A stretch of 64,000 nt of DNA from Chromatiaceae bacterium. Lineage in GTDB: Bacteria > Pseudomonadota > Gammaproteobacteria > Chromatiales > Chromatiaceae. The position numbers and the translations under genes are program-made. The notes beneath the pieces were generated by a model. It did not search any database and was not told where the DNA came from. It saw nothing but the letters and a program-made list of their open reading frames with translations. Where the stretch lies: positions 1 to 64,000 of the forward strand of contig JADKCI010000002.1 of the NCBI GenBank assembly GCA_016714645.1. The letters run 5' to 3'. Positions 50,001-58,665 of this stretch are shown here, in pieces. Each line of letters opens with the position of its first letter. Position 1 is the first letter of the stretch.

Positions 50001-50627
50001 GCCCGCTTCCCCGCCGACGCCGACGGCATCCTCCCCATCACCGACACCGACTGGTTCGACGACGATGCTACGCATCGCATCATCGAATTCATCTCCGTGG
50101 CGTGGGACAAGGCCCAGCTCGAAACCAACCTCAAGTTCCTGGCCGAAAACCTTTCACCGAAGAAGGACGAATCCAGCCGCGACACCCTCCGCCGCTATCT
50201 GAACGACCGCTTCTTCAAGGACCATCTCCAAACCTACAAGAACCGCCCGATCTACTGGTGCTTCTCCAGCGGCAGGCAGAAGGCGTTTCAGTGCCTGGTC
50301 TATCTGCACCGCTACCACAGCGGCACCCTGGCGCGGATGCGGATGGAGTACGTGGTGCCGCTACAAGGCAAGATGGCCGCCCGCATTGACTCGCTCGCCG
50401 ACGACATCCAGGCTGCCAGCAGCTCCGCCCAGGCCAAGCGGCTCCAGAAAGAACGCGACAAGCTCACCCGGCAACTGGAGGAGCTGCGCCGCTTCGACGA
50501 GCAACTGCGCCACTACGCCGACCAGCGTATCGCCCTGGACCTGGACGACGGCGTCAAGGTCAACTACGGCAAGTTCGGCGATCTGCTGGCCGAGGTGAAG
50601 ACGGTGACGGGGCAGAAAAGCGACTGA
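47025..50627 (+). CDS. pglX: PglX, BREX type 1 adenine-specific DNA methyltransferase
   Basis: This 1200-residue protein starts MQTAKLKTYAPKARRDFIAA after CAGGGAAACG; a start 12 codons earlier is less likely. DPACGSGHILVEAYELF (about residue 304) is the SAM-binding motif and NPPYMGSGG (about residue 479) the catalytic adenine-methyltransferase motif. The C-terminal TRD ends in a coiled coil (SSAQAKRLQKERDKLTRQLE). It methylates one strand of a short asymmetric site, marking self DNA in BREX. Length is typical. The middle (about 48470-49640) is visibly AT-richer than both ends, suggesting a swapped specificity segment. Confidence 0.95.
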   Translation: MQTAKLKTYAPKARRDFIAAVTRRAAKFGLSYQGASPVREEGQVVIIEGQPYPQRIAAQRDKLAKRIAQQGFAPVMEAAAYTWFNRFAAIRYLELHGYLDHSFRVLSHPDGGALPEILEHAQHLALPGLDRARVMDLKLDGTRDEELYRDLLLAQCRALHQAMPFLFESLDDETELLLLDNLLQTDSLIRELVTAIPEDDWREIEIIGWLYQFYISEKKDQVIGKVVKSEDIPAATQLFTPNWIVKYMVQNSLGAQWLATYPDSPLKGQMAYYIEPAEQTEEVKAQLAAITPDSLNPEELTLIDPACGSGHILVEAYELFKVIYLERGYRQRDVARLILEKNLFGLDIDGRAAQLTGFALMMKGRADDRRLLERGVSLHVMALVDSAGFDAAGLAEGVKLADYGLKPGDLTELKRLFEHATTFGSLIQVPAGLAAELPALKQLSEATSQDLFAFDALNRLGSLVRQAELLAAPYDAVVVNPPYMGSGGMNALMKNFAKHFFPDAKENIFACFIERCCLLASDVGYNAMVTMHNWMFLSSFQKMRERLLRVKTIGSMAHLGAGAFGSISGEVVQATTFVLKNNAINGYKPLFFRLLNGDEDDKKAALLKGDYLFDGTEQWEFKKIPGSPVAYWISPIVRDAFVAFTSAGSMLDPREGMATGNNDQYVRCWPEVAIWNVGFGCENRTIAQESGKCWFPYNKGGEFRKWAGNNWFIVDWFDDGHELQTKMHPSGARIWAHNFNLEFIFRSFLTWSDITSKGLSVRLYPAGYLFDATGLCAFSKSGAARDVIIRAAGLCNSHLGTMFTQILNPTLHFKSGNFSDLPINENVDVSSLVLRAVSIATEDWNVYEQSWDFQSLPILKASTEPSPTLEASYTAWTTKNRQTIAEMKRLEEENNRLFIDAYGLQGELTPNVPIEQITLTVNPAYRYGKKLTDDEWSVAHGFGEELETRFREDTMQELVSYAIGGMMGRYSLDAPGLIYAHSGNQDFDPSRYARFPADADGILPITDTDWFDDDATHRIIEFISVAWDKAQLETNLKFLAENLSPKKDESSRDTLRRYLNDRFFKDHLQTYKNRPIYWCFSSGRQKAFQCLVYLHRYHSGTLARMRMEYVVPLQGKMAARIDSLADDIQAASSSAQAKRLQKERDKLTRQLEELRRFDEQLRHYADQRIALDLDDGVKVNYGKFGDLLAEVKTVTGQKSD

Positions 50628-50659
50628 TGCAATCTTTTGAAAAGTAGGGAGTCTCTCGA

Positions 50660-51145
50660 TTGAACCCAACCGTCTATCTCGAAACCTCGATTGTCAGCTA
50701 TTTGACGGCTCGGCCGACGAGTAATCTCATTGCTGCTGCCTGGCAGAAGGAGACACTCGATTGGTGGGAGACACGAGGCGGCCGGTTTTCAATCTATATT
50801 TCGGATCTCGTCATTGAGGAGGCGAGTCGTGGTGATGTCTCGGCGGCGGAAAGACGGCTCGCGGCGCTTTCGGGCCTGGAGGTGCTGCCCCTCACGGATG
50901 AGGCAACTGCCCTCGCGAAATGGCTGCTTGAAGACGGTGGAGTTCCGAGGAAGGCGCTTGACGACGCCTTGCACATTTCAATCGCCGCGGTGCATGGTAT
51001 TAGCTATCTGCTGACTTGGAACTGCCGTCATATCGATAATGCCGAAACAAAGCCCAGGATTCGAGCCATTTGCGCTGCCCACGGTTTTCAATGCCCGGAA
51101 ATTGCTACTCCACTGGAACTGATGGGAGATCAAGATCATGTCTGA
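50660..51145 (+). CDS. PIN-domain protein (VapC-type toxin 2)
   Basis: This 161-residue protein begins at a TTG (MNPTVYLETSIVSYLTARPT) with AGGGAG nine bases upstream. PIN residues are Glu8 (ETSIVSY), EEASRGD (about residue 52), and DDALHISIAAVHGISYLLTW (Asp, about residue 102) then WNCRHIDN. It overlaps a small downstream gene that would be its antitoxin, so the order is toxin first. Composition is less GC-rich than the flanking BREX genes, suggesting separate acquisition. Confidence 0.83.
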   Translation: MNPTVYLETSIVSYLTARPTSNLIAAAWQKETLDWWETRGGRFSIYISDLVIEEASRGDVSAAERRLAALSGLEVLPLTDEATALAKWLLEDGGVPRKALDDALHISIAAVHGISYLLTWNCRHIDNAETKPRIRAICAAHGFQCPEIATPLELMGDQDHV

Positions 51146-51341
51146 TGCCATCCTCAATGAGTTATGGGAAATCAAGGATCGTATCGCCAGTGAACACAAT
51201 TACGATTTGGACCAATTGGTCGACGATTTACGGCGAAAATCGGATGCCAGAGATGTAAAGCAGGCAACGAGAATTTTCATGCTCCACGACCAAGGCGTAG
51301 AGAGTTGCGATCAGTCATCCTCCCCTGCCGGCGCAAGATGA
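51138..51341 (+). CDS. Putative antitoxin partner of the second PIN toxin
   Basis: This 67-residue protein begins MSDAILNELWEIKDRIASEH then NYDLDQLVDDLRRK. The gene overlaps the toxin by eight bases. Such short helical proteins commonly follow this type of PIN toxin. The C-terminal end (SCDQSSSPAGAR) looks non-conserved, so the original gene may have ended differently. Confidence 0.65.
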   Translation: MSDAILNELWEIKDRIASEHNYDLDQLVDDLRRKSDARDVKQATRIFMLHDQGVESCDQSSSPAGAR

Positions 51342-51405
51342 ACTCGCATGTCTTTCGTCACCTATACCGAGCTGCTCAAGGGTTGAGTCTTAAAGGACCG
51401 GGCCG

Positions 51406-54012
51406 ATGGAGATACAGCGTATTGAAAGCGCCCTCGCTGACCAGTTCGTGGCGGAAGGTCACCGCCTCGTCTTCTGGAATGACCCGGACCGGGAGTTCGA
51501 GGAGCTTCTCGCCACCCTGAACCTGGGGGCGGTCACCCTGCTGCGGCTCGACGAGCATCCGGCGCTGGCGGTCAAGGTCCGCCTGGAGCAGGAGGATCCA
51601 ACCGGTCGCTATCTGCTCTATGCCCCGTGCGAGCCGCCGGAACCCGAGCAGGACTGGCTACTCGATATCCGCCTCTACAGCGCGAGCTTCCGGGCCGACC
51701 GTGCCTCCATGCTGCTGGCGGAGCTGGGCCTTACTCAGCAGGCGTTGCGTCCGCATCTGGCTGAACGGGCCAAATTCTTCGCCAGTCGAGAACGGCTGGA
51801 GCGGCTGAAGAAGCTGGTGAACCCTGACGATGGCGCGCTGGACCTCGACCGCAAACTCATCGCCGTTCTGGTCAAGGCCGATCAGCCCGAGTTTTTCACG
51901 GTCGTGATCGCCCTGTTCGACGCCATCCCCGAGGGGAATCTCGATGTTTCTCCACCGGCTTGGGACGAACTGGAGAGGCAGGGGGTGCGGGCCTCGTTCT
52001 GGGCCTTGGTGGCGAGCTACTTCGGCTATCGGGAGGAGACGCCGAGCCTTAAAAATCTGCTGATCCGGTTGCTGGTCTCGGATCTCGACCACGCCTGTCA
52101 GGCGGCCCTTCCGGAGGGACTGAAACACCTCATCCTCGCGCGGCAGGGCACCGCCAATGCGGTGGTCTGTCTCGCGCAATGGCGCGACAGTCTGACCCGT
52201 GGGCCGTCCTATGAAACCCTGTCCGCCGCCGTGGCCCAGGCCATCAAGCTGGCGGCGCACCTGGGCGCGCTGAGCATCGATGACCTGGCGGAGGTCAAGA
52301 CCTTCCTGCTGGTCGAGCAGACCATCGCCAGCCGTCTGCGCGACCGGGTGCTGGAGACCCTGGAGACGATCAAGCCGGACCTGATCCGCGCCATGGCCTC
52401 CCGCCGGCAGGACGGGTATTGGGCCGCGCCGGGGTTGCCGGATACCCCGTCCGCGCCGCGTCGGGCGTTGTTCGCGGTCTATCAGGCGCTCCAGACCGCC
52501 GCCGATCTCTTTGCCCTGCGCAACGCGCGGGTGGGGGGCCTCGGCTACCCGGACGCCAAGGCCCTGTTCAGCGCCTACACCAGCGACCTGTTTCGTTACG
52601 ATCAGCGCTACCGACAGTTCTGCGAGTTCGCCGATGCCGCCGAGTCATGCGACTGGGACATCCTCAAAGCGCTGCGGAAGCAGGTCGAGCAGGTCTACGG
52701 CAACGGCTTTGTGGCGGAACTGGCGCGGCAGTGGCATAGGCATCTGGAGTCTGGCCTGCTGGAGCAGTGGCGAATCGAGGGGGTTGCCAACCAGCAGGGA
52801 TTCTACGAACGGGAAGTCGCGCGCTTGCTGGCGAAAGGAGCGGATCGCCGGGTCTTCGTGATCATCAGCGATGCCTTCCGCTATGAAGCCGCCCAGGAAC
52901 TCACCGAGCAACTCAACGGCCAGTATCGTCTCGACGCGACGCTGTCCGCGCAGCTTGGGGTGCTGCCCTCCTATACGGGGCTGGGCATGGCGGCGCTGTT
53001 GCCCCATCGGGTGCTCGATTACCAGGAGAACGGCGGCCTCCGGGTCGATGGGCTGCTCTGCGGCTCTCTGGAACAGCGTGGCAAGGTGCTGGAGGCGGCG
53101 CAAGGCGTCGCGGTGAAAGCGGAGACCTTCATGGCCATGAAAAAGGACGAGGGCCGCGCCTTCATCAAGCCGTTTCGGGTCGTCTACGTTTATCACAACC
53201 AGATCGATGCGGTGGGCGACAGCGCCGCCACCGAGGACCACGCCTTCGACGCGGTCCGCCAGGCCATCGATGAGCTGGGCAGTCTGGTGGGCAAGATCGT
53301 CAACAGCCTCAATGGCAATCATCTGCTCATCACCGCCGACCACGGTTTTCTGTTCCAGGAGACCCCGCCGGGGGAGACCGACAGGAACCGTCTGGCGATG
53401 GAACCCGACGGCACCCTGTTGGCGAAAAAGCGCTATCTGTTGGGCCGCAACCTGCCCGAGAGCGATCAGGCGTATCGGGGCTCCACCCAGGTGACCGCCG
53501 GGGCCGGTGGCGGGATGGAGTTCTGGGTGCCGAAGGGGGCCAACCGCTTTCACTTCGTCGGCGGCTCGCGCTTCGTGCATGGCGGGGCCATGCCCCAGGA
53601 GATCGTCATCCCGGTGATCCGTGTGCAACACGTCAAGGATGCCGCCAAGGCGAGCAGGACCAAGACCCACACCGTCGGGGTCAGTGTGCTGGGCAACAAC
53701 TTCAAGGTCACCACCAACCGGCATCGCTTCCAGTTGATCCAGACCGAACCGGTGGGCGAGCGGGTCAAACCGGTGACGCTGAAGATCGGCCTCTATGATG
53801 GCGACGACCCGGTCACTAATCTCGAAACCCTGACCTTCGACAGCCCTTCCGCCGATATGAACCAGTGGCGGAAAGCCGTGAGCCTCACCCTGGAGGGGCG
53901 GCGCTTCGACAGTAAGCGGCTCTATCAGTTGATCCTGCGCGACAGCGAAACGGGCGTGGAAGAGACGCGCTTTGACGTAACCATCGATCTGGCCTTCAGC
54001 AATGACTTCTGA
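51406..54012 (+). CDS. pglZ: PglZ, BREX type 1 phosphatase-superfamily protein
   Basis: This 868-residue protein begins MEIQRIESALADQFVAEGHR, then FWNDPDREFEELL, as in BREX-1 PglZ. The alkaline-phosphatase-type core has VFVIISDAFRYEAAQEL (about residues 484-500) and NHLLITADHGFLFQ (about residues 639-652), both with metal-binding acids/His. PglZ is required for BREX defence and for PglX methylation in characterised systems. It overlaps brxL by 11 bases, implying coupled translation. Confidence 0.95.
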   Translation: MEIQRIESALADQFVAEGHRLVFWNDPDREFEELLATLNLGAVTLLRLDEHPALAVKVRLEQEDPTGRYLLYAPCEPPEPEQDWLLDIRLYSASFRADRASMLLAELGLTQQALRPHLAERAKFFASRERLERLKKLVNPDDGALDLDRKLIAVLVKADQPEFFTVVIALFDAIPEGNLDVSPPAWDELERQGVRASFWALVASYFGYREETPSLKNLLIRLLVSDLDHACQAALPEGLKHLILARQGTANAVVCLAQWRDSLTRGPSYETLSAAVAQAIKLAAHLGALSIDDLAEVKTFLLVEQTIASRLRDRVLETLETIKPDLIRAMASRRQDGYWAAPGLPDTPSAPRRALFAVYQALQTAADLFALRNARVGGLGYPDAKALFSAYTSDLFRYDQRYRQFCEFADAAESCDWDILKALRKQVEQVYGNGFVAELARQWHRHLESGLLEQWRIEGVANQQGFYEREVARLLAKGADRRVFVIISDAFRYEAAQELTEQLNGQYRLDATLSAQLGVLPSYTGLGMAALLPHRVLDYQENGGLRVDGLLCGSLEQRGKVLEAAQGVAVKAETFMAMKKDEGRAFIKPFRVVYVYHNQIDAVGDSAATEDHAFDAVRQAIDELGSLVGKIVNSLNGNHLLITADHGFLFQETPPGETDRNRLAMEPDGTLLAKKRYLLGRNLPESDQAYRGSTQVTAGAGGGMEFWVPKGANRFHFVGGSRFVHGGAMPQEIVIPVIRVQHVKDAAKASRTKTHTVGVSVLGNNFKVTTNRHRFQLIQTEPVGERVKPVTLKIGLYDGDDPVTNLETLTFDSPSADMNQWRKAVSLTLEGRRFDSKRLYQLILRDSETGVEETRFDVTIDLAFSNDF

Positions 54013-56044
54013 CGCACTCAACGCCGACATCGATACCCTGCTGAATCGACACTTCGCCGGCAAGGTGGTCCGTAAGGATCTGACCAAGCTGATCAAGGAG
54101 GGGGCGAACGTCCCCGTCTATGTGCTGGAGTATCTGCTCGGCATGTACTGCGCCTCGGATGACGAGGCGATCATCCGCGACGGCCTGGAGACGGTGAAGA
54201 CCATCCTGGCCGAGAACTATGTGCGCCCGGACGAGGCGGAGAAGGTCAAGTCCAAGATCAAGGAGCGCGGCAGCTACAAGGTCATCGACAAGGTGACGGT
54301 GCGGCTCAACGAGAAGCGCGACCTCTACGAGGCCCTGCTGTCGAACCTGGGGGTCAAGGATGCCGAGATCCCCGGCACCTACGTCAAGCAGTTCGAGAAG
54401 CTGCTGGTCGGCGGGATCTGGTGCATCGTCACGGTGCACTATTTTTTTGAGGAAGGGCAGAAGGGTTCTCCTTTCACCATTGGCGACCTCAAGCCGATTC
54501 AGATGCCCAACCTGGATCTGGAAGGGCTGTTCGAGGGGCGCCGGGCCTTCTCTGAATCCCAGTGGCTCGATGTGCTGTGCCGCTCGGCGGGGATGGAGCC
54601 CGCCAATCTCGCGGAGCGGGTCAAATGGCACCTGCTGGCCCGGATGATTCCCTTCGTTGAGAACAATTACAACGCCTGTGAGCTGGGACCCCGCGGGACC
54701 GGCAAGAGCCATCTCTATAAGGAGATCAGTCCCAATAGCATCCTGATCTCCGGCGGGCAGACCACGGTCGCCAACCTCTTCTACAACATGGCGCGCCGCC
54801 TGGTCGGCCTGGTCGGCGTCTGGGATGTGGTGGCCTTCGACGAGGTGGCGGGCATCTCCTTCAAGGACAGGGACGGCGTCCAGATCATGAAGGACTTCAT
54901 GGCCTCGGGCTCCTTCGCGCGCGGACGGGATGCGGTCCAGGCATCGGCGAGCCTGGTGTTCGTGGGCAACATCAATCAGCCGGTCGAGACCCTGGTGAAG
55001 ACCAGCCACCTGCTGGCTCCCTTTCCCGCGAACATGATCGATGCCGCCTTCTTCGACCGCTTTCACGCCTACATCCCCGGCTGGGAAGTGCCGAAGATGC
55101 GCCCCGAGTTCTTCACCAATCAATATGGCCTCATCACCGACTATCTCGCCGAGTTCATGCGCGAGATGCGCAAGCGTAATTTTTCCGATGCCATCGACGG
55201 CTTCTTCAAACTCGGCAGTAACCTCAACCAGCGCGACACCATTGCGGTGCGGCGCACGACCTCGGGGCTGTTGAAGCTGCTGTATCCGCATGGCGAGTTT
55301 GACAAGGACGCCGTGCGCCGCTGTCTGGAGTACGCCCTGGAGGCTCGGCGGCGGGTGAAGGAGCAGTTGAAAAAGATCGGCGGCATGGAGTTCTACGACG
55401 TGCATTTCTCCTATCTCGATCAGGAGACACGGGAAGAGACCTTCGTCAGCGTGCCCGAGCAGGGCGGCGACCGGCTGATCCCGGATGGCCCGCTCAATCC
55501 GGGTGTGCTGCATACCATCGCCACCGGCAGCGGCGGACATCTGGGTCTCTATCGGCTGGAGACCCAGACTACGGCGGGCAATGGCAAATTCAATGTCTCG
55601 GGCCTGGGGTCGAGCAGCCTGGCCAAAGAGGCGGTCAAGATTGCGTTCGACTACTTCAAGGCCAACCTCTGCCGGGTGAGCAGCCTGACCAAGGCCGGCG
55701 AGCACGACTATCACCTGCACACCGTCGAGCTGCACCACACGGGGGCCGCCAAGGCGCTGACCCTCACGAGCTTTGTCGCGCTCTGCTCGGGCATTTTGCA
55801 AAAACCCCTGCAAAGCCAGATGGTGGTCTTGGGTGACATGAGCCTGGGCGGCAGCGTCATTCCAGTCGAGAATCTTGCTGGATGTTTGCAGGCCGCCTTT
55901 GACTCCGGGGCCAGGCGTATTTTGCTACCAATGGCCAGCGTCGTGGATATTCCGACCATTCCGGGCGAGCTGTTCGCCAGATTCCAGACCTCTTTCTATG
56001 CCGATCCGGTGGATGCGGTGTTCAAGGCGCTGGGAGTGGAGTAA
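54002..56044 (+). CDS. brxL: BrxL, BREX type 1 Lon-like AAA+ protein
   Basis: This 680-residue protein starts MTSDALNADIDTLLNRHFAG. ELGPRGTGKSHLYKEI (about residues 227-242) is Walker A and VVAFDEVAGISFKD (about residues 277-290) Walker B. The C-terminal Lon-like domain has GDMSLGGSVIPVENLAGCLQ (about residues 612-631), where the Lys of the classical Lon dyad is not evident. BrxL forms ring-shaped DNA-binding assemblies and is needed for restriction of phage. It is the last gene of the BREX operon, converging on ilvB. Confidence 0.95.
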   Translation: MTSDALNADIDTLLNRHFAGKVVRKDLTKLIKEGANVPVYVLEYLLGMYCASDDEAIIRDGLETVKTILAENYVRPDEAEKVKSKIKERGSYKVIDKVTVRLNEKRDLYEALLSNLGVKDAEIPGTYVKQFEKLLVGGIWCIVTVHYFFEEGQKGSPFTIGDLKPIQMPNLDLEGLFEGRRAFSESQWLDVLCRSAGMEPANLAERVKWHLLARMIPFVENNYNACELGPRGTGKSHLYKEISPNSILISGGQTTVANLFYNMARRLVGLVGVWDVVAFDEVAGISFKDRDGVQIMKDFMASGSFARGRDAVQASASLVFVGNINQPVETLVKTSHLLAPFPANMIDAAFFDRFHAYIPGWEVPKMRPEFFTNQYGLITDYLAEFMREMRKRNFSDAIDGFFKLGSNLNQRDTIAVRRTTSGLLKLLYPHGEFDKDAVRRCLEYALEARRRVKEQLKKIGGMEFYDVHFSYLDQETREETFVSVPEQGGDRLIPDGPLNPGVLHTIATGSGGHLGLYRLETQTTAGNGKFNVSGLGSSSLAKEAVKIAFDYFKANLCRVSSLTKAGEHDYHLHTVELHHTGAAKALTLTSFVALCSGILQKPLQSQMVVLGDMSLGGSVIPVENLAGCLQAAFDSGARRILLPMASVVDIPTIPGELFARFQTSFYADPVDAVFKALGVE

Positions 56045-56083
56045 TCCGAGACTGACCAGGACGCATGGCCGAAGGGGCGGCAA

Positions 56084-57814
56084 TCACTCGATCATCTGAC
56101 TCAACCCATGCCCCGGCTTGACCATGGGTAGTACGTCTTCCGTCTTGTCGATCCAGATGTCCACCAGGGTGGGGCCTGGGGTGGCCAGGGCCTCCTGGAT
56201 GCCCTCCCACAGTCGGGCGGTCTGGATGATGCGCGTGGTGCGGATGCGTGGATAGACCTGTTCCAAGCCTAATAGATCGGGAATCTGACGGCGGCAGGCG
56301 GGGTCGGTCAGGGTGCAGTCGGGTTTGCACTCGGCGCTGCGCGCCAGGCAGGTCTCGTAGTGATGGCCCCCGTCCATCATGTCTTCCCACTGGCGCACCA
56401 TGCCCAGGAAACTGTTGTTCAGAACAAACATCTTCACCGGGATACGGTTCGCCGCCACCGTTGCCAACTCCTGGATATTCATCTGAAAGCTGCCATCGCC
56501 GTCGATCAGCACCACAGGCTTGTCCGGGTTGGCGAACCAGGCGCCGATGGCCGCGGGTAGGCCAAAGCCCATGGTGCCCAGGCCGCCGGAGCTGATCCAC
56601 TGCCGCGGCCGGGAAAAGCGGTAGTACTGGGCCGCCCACATCTGATGCTGTCCAACCCCGGTCACCAGGGTTGCGTCGCCCTCCGTGAGGCTGGAGACGG
56701 CCTCGATCACCGCCTGAGGCTTGATGTGCTCGGTCTGAAGATAAGGCTTGGGCATCTGGAGGCGCCAGTGGGCAATGCGGGCCATCCAGTCCGGGTGTTG
56801 GGCGCGCTGGCCGGAGGCAAGGCCATATTTGAGGAAGCTCTTGAGGTCCGCAGTCAGGGATAGGTCGGCGTGGATGCGCTTGTCCAGTTCGGAGGGGTCT
56901 ATATCCACATGGGCGATGCATTTGCCCTTGGCAAAGTCCTTGACCGCCACGCGATCATCGAAACGGCCCCCCAGGGTCAGGATGAGGTCCGCATCGCGGA
57001 GGGCATAGTTCGCCGGGATGGCCCCGTGCATGCCTGGCATGCCAAGGTTGTAGGGGCTAGGGAAGGGGATGGCCCCCAGGGCGTTAAAGGTGGTGGAGAC
57101 CGGCACATCGTAGCGCTCGGCGAAGACTTGCAGGGCCCCGGCCGCGCCCGCATGAATGATGCCGCCGCCGGCCTTGATGACCGGCCGCCGCGCCTTGGCC
57201 AGGGCATCGAGAATGGCGTCCGCGGCCTGGCTGTCAAAGGGGCAGGGCTCGCGGTGACGCACGCGCGGGCTATTGCCCGTGCCGGCGGTCGATAATTGGA
57301 CGTCCTTGCAGATATCCACTACCACGGGTCCAGGCCGTCCGCCTTGGGCGAGGGCGAAGGCCTCCCGCAGCACCCACTCCAGGTCGCGCACATCCTTGAC
57401 CAGATAATTGTGCTTGGAAATGGGCCGGGTCATGCCGATGGTGTCAACCTCCTGAAAGGCGTCCGTGCCGATGGCGAAGCTGGGCACCTGGCCGGTGATG
57501 AAGAGGGTGGGGATGGAATCCTTGTGGGCGTCGGCGATGGGGGTGACCAGGTTGGTGGCACCGGGACCCGAAGTAGCCAGGGCCACCCCCACCCGGCCGC
57601 TAACGCGGGCATAGCCCTCCGCAGCGTGTCCCGCCCCCCCTTCCTGGCGGCAGAGGATGAATTGCGGTGACTTTTGGCCGCGCCGCATGCGCTTATTCAA
57701 CTCCACATGCAGGGGGATGACGGCCCCGCCCGTGTGCCCGAAGATGTGCTCCACGCCGAGATCAACGAGAACATCGAAAAAGAGGCTGGCGCCGGTCTGG
57801 CTGGGGCTGGACAT
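56084..57814 (-). CDS. ilvB: Acetolactate synthase large subunit type, TPP enzyme
   Basis: This 576-residue protein has the TPP-enzyme layout: RQEGGAGHAAEGYARVSG (about residues 53-70) with the catalytic Glu, ALATSGPGATNLVTPIADAH, PVVVDICKDVQ, and the TPP/Mg motif GDGSFQMNIQELATVAANRI (about residues 437-456) ending before NN. The reaction is pyruvate to 2-acetolactate in branched-chain amino acid synthesis, in the cytoplasm. No small subunit (ilvN) lies beside it. N-terminal differences from standard IlvB (RQEGG for RHEQG) leave another TPP-dependent carboligase possible. Confidence 0.85.
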   Translation of the reverse strand: MSSPSQTGASLFFDVLVDLGVEHIFGHTGGAVIPLHVELNKRMRRGQKSPQFILCRQEGGAGHAAEGYARVSGRVGVALATSGPGATNLVTPIADAHKDSIPTLFITGQVPSFAIGTDAFQEVDTIGMTRPISKHNYLVKDVRDLEWVLREAFALAQGGRPGPVVVDICKDVQLSTAGTGNSPRVRHREPCPFDSQAADAILDALAKARRPVIKAGGGIIHAGAAGALQVFAERYDVPVSTTFNALGAIPFPSPYNLGMPGMHGAIPANYALRDADLILTLGGRFDDRVAVKDFAKGKCIAHVDIDPSELDKRIHADLSLTADLKSFLKYGLASGQRAQHPDWMARIAHWRLQMPKPYLQTEHIKPQAVIEAVSSLTEGDATLVTGVGQHQMWAAQYYRFSRPRQWISSGGLGTMGFGLPAAIGAWFANPDKPVVLIDGDGSFQMNIQELATVAANRIPVKMFVLNNSFLGMVRQWEDMMDGGHHYETCLARSAECKPDCTLTDPACRRQIPDLLGLEQVYPRIRTTRIIQTARLWEGIQEALATPGPTLVDIWIDKTEDVLPMVKPGHGLSQMIE

Positions 57815-57907
57815 GGTGGGGAACCGCTGGCTGGGGAATGACAGGGCCTATCCTGACGCCGTTAGCGCCCTGGAATCAAGATGAGGTTGTCGGGAATTTA
57901 CGAGTTG

Positions 57908-58555
57908 TCAGGCGGCAGCCTTGGTCGGCTTGTAAAAGATATGGTTGCCAATGCGGGTGGTCTTTTTGAAGGTGCGTGACCAGTCGGGTTTGACGCGGGT
58001 CGCGTGGAAATAGAGGGCGCCCTCGGTGGGGTCCTTATGCAGGCCAGCCAGGGTCTTGCGGGCAATTTCCAGGGAGTCTTGCCAGGCGTCCGAGTCCTTG
58101 GGAGGCGCTTTGGGCTTCTGGCACCACCAGGAAAACTGGCAACTCTTTCCGTCGCGCTGCTTGACGACACCACAGACCGACTTCGGGAAGGCAGCGGACT
58201 TGACGCGGTTGAGGGTGACGGCGGCCACGGCCTGTTTGCCGGTATGCGACTCCGCGCCGGCCTCGTGAAAAATGTTGAGGGCCAGACAGTGCAGTTCCCC
58301 ATCCAGGTTGCCGGCGCCCTTGTCCGCTTGGGAGTTCGAGGATTTCACCTTTTTGATTGAGGGGTTGCGGGGCTTTTTGGCGTCGCCGTCGCCGCTGGCC
58401 TCGGCATCCCGATCGGCCTCCTGGCGATTTTTGGGATCCTCGTCAAGGGCGACGGGGAGCGGGGATTCATGGTCCAGGTTAGCCGAGGCCGGGTTCATCG
58501 GGGCGGAAGCCATGATGCTAGCCGCGAGAATCAGGGTGCGGACGTCCAGGTTCAT
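57908..58555 (-). CDS. SleB-type cell-wall hydrolase, exported
   Basis: From MNLDVRTLILAASIMASAPM it is 215 residues with a signal peptide (about residues 1-26, ending NPASA). A charged linker (about residues 30-75) leads to the Hydrolase_2 domain: CLALNIFHEAGAESHTGKQA (catalytic Glu), VAAVTLNRVKS, CQFSWWCQ, and ALYFHATRVKPDW. SleB family enzymes are lytic transglycosylases or amidases acting on peptidoglycan. A good promoter lies just upstream. It probably acts in periplasmic murein remodelling. Confidence 0.85.
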   Translation of the reverse strand: MNLDVRTLILAASIMASAPMNPASANLDHESPLPVALDEDPKNRQEADRDAEASGDGDAKKPRNPSIKKVKSSNSQADKGAGNLDGELHCLALNIFHEAGAESHTGKQAVAAVTLNRVKSAAFPKSVCGVVKQRDGKSCQFSWWCQKPKAPPKDSDAWQDSLEIARKTLAGLHKDPTEGALYFHATRVKPDWSRTFKKTTRIGNHIFYKPTKAAA

Positions 58556-58596
58556 GATCGAAACCTCATGACAAATCATTAAGTCAGGAGGTGGAT

Positions 58597-58625
58597 ATCC
58601 TAAGGGTTTCCCTATTCCCAGTCAA
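58597..58625 (-). promoter_or_regulatory. Sigma-70 promoter of the SleB-type hydrolase gene
   Basis: On the minus strand TTGACT (58620-58625) and TAGGAT (58597-58602) are separated by exactly 17 bases, 42 bases before the ATG. An AT-rich stretch upstream (58630-58670) may act as an UP element. A GGAGG-type Shine-Dalgarno is not obvious (TGAGG at about 58566). Confidence 0.7.
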
Positions 58626-58665
58626 GGCGTAGGAATCTATTGGTAATTAATATGTTTATAAACAA

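Noticed and set aside
51348..51386. Twelve-codon frame MSFVTYTELLKG just before pglZ
   Set aside because: Too short and without a ribosome-binding site; may be the remnant of a gene start left by insertion of the PIN module, but cannot be supported.
56084..57814. Calling the TPP enzyme a BREX accessory gene
   Set aside because: It is convergent to brxL, on the other strand, and resembles a housekeeping acetolactate synthase.
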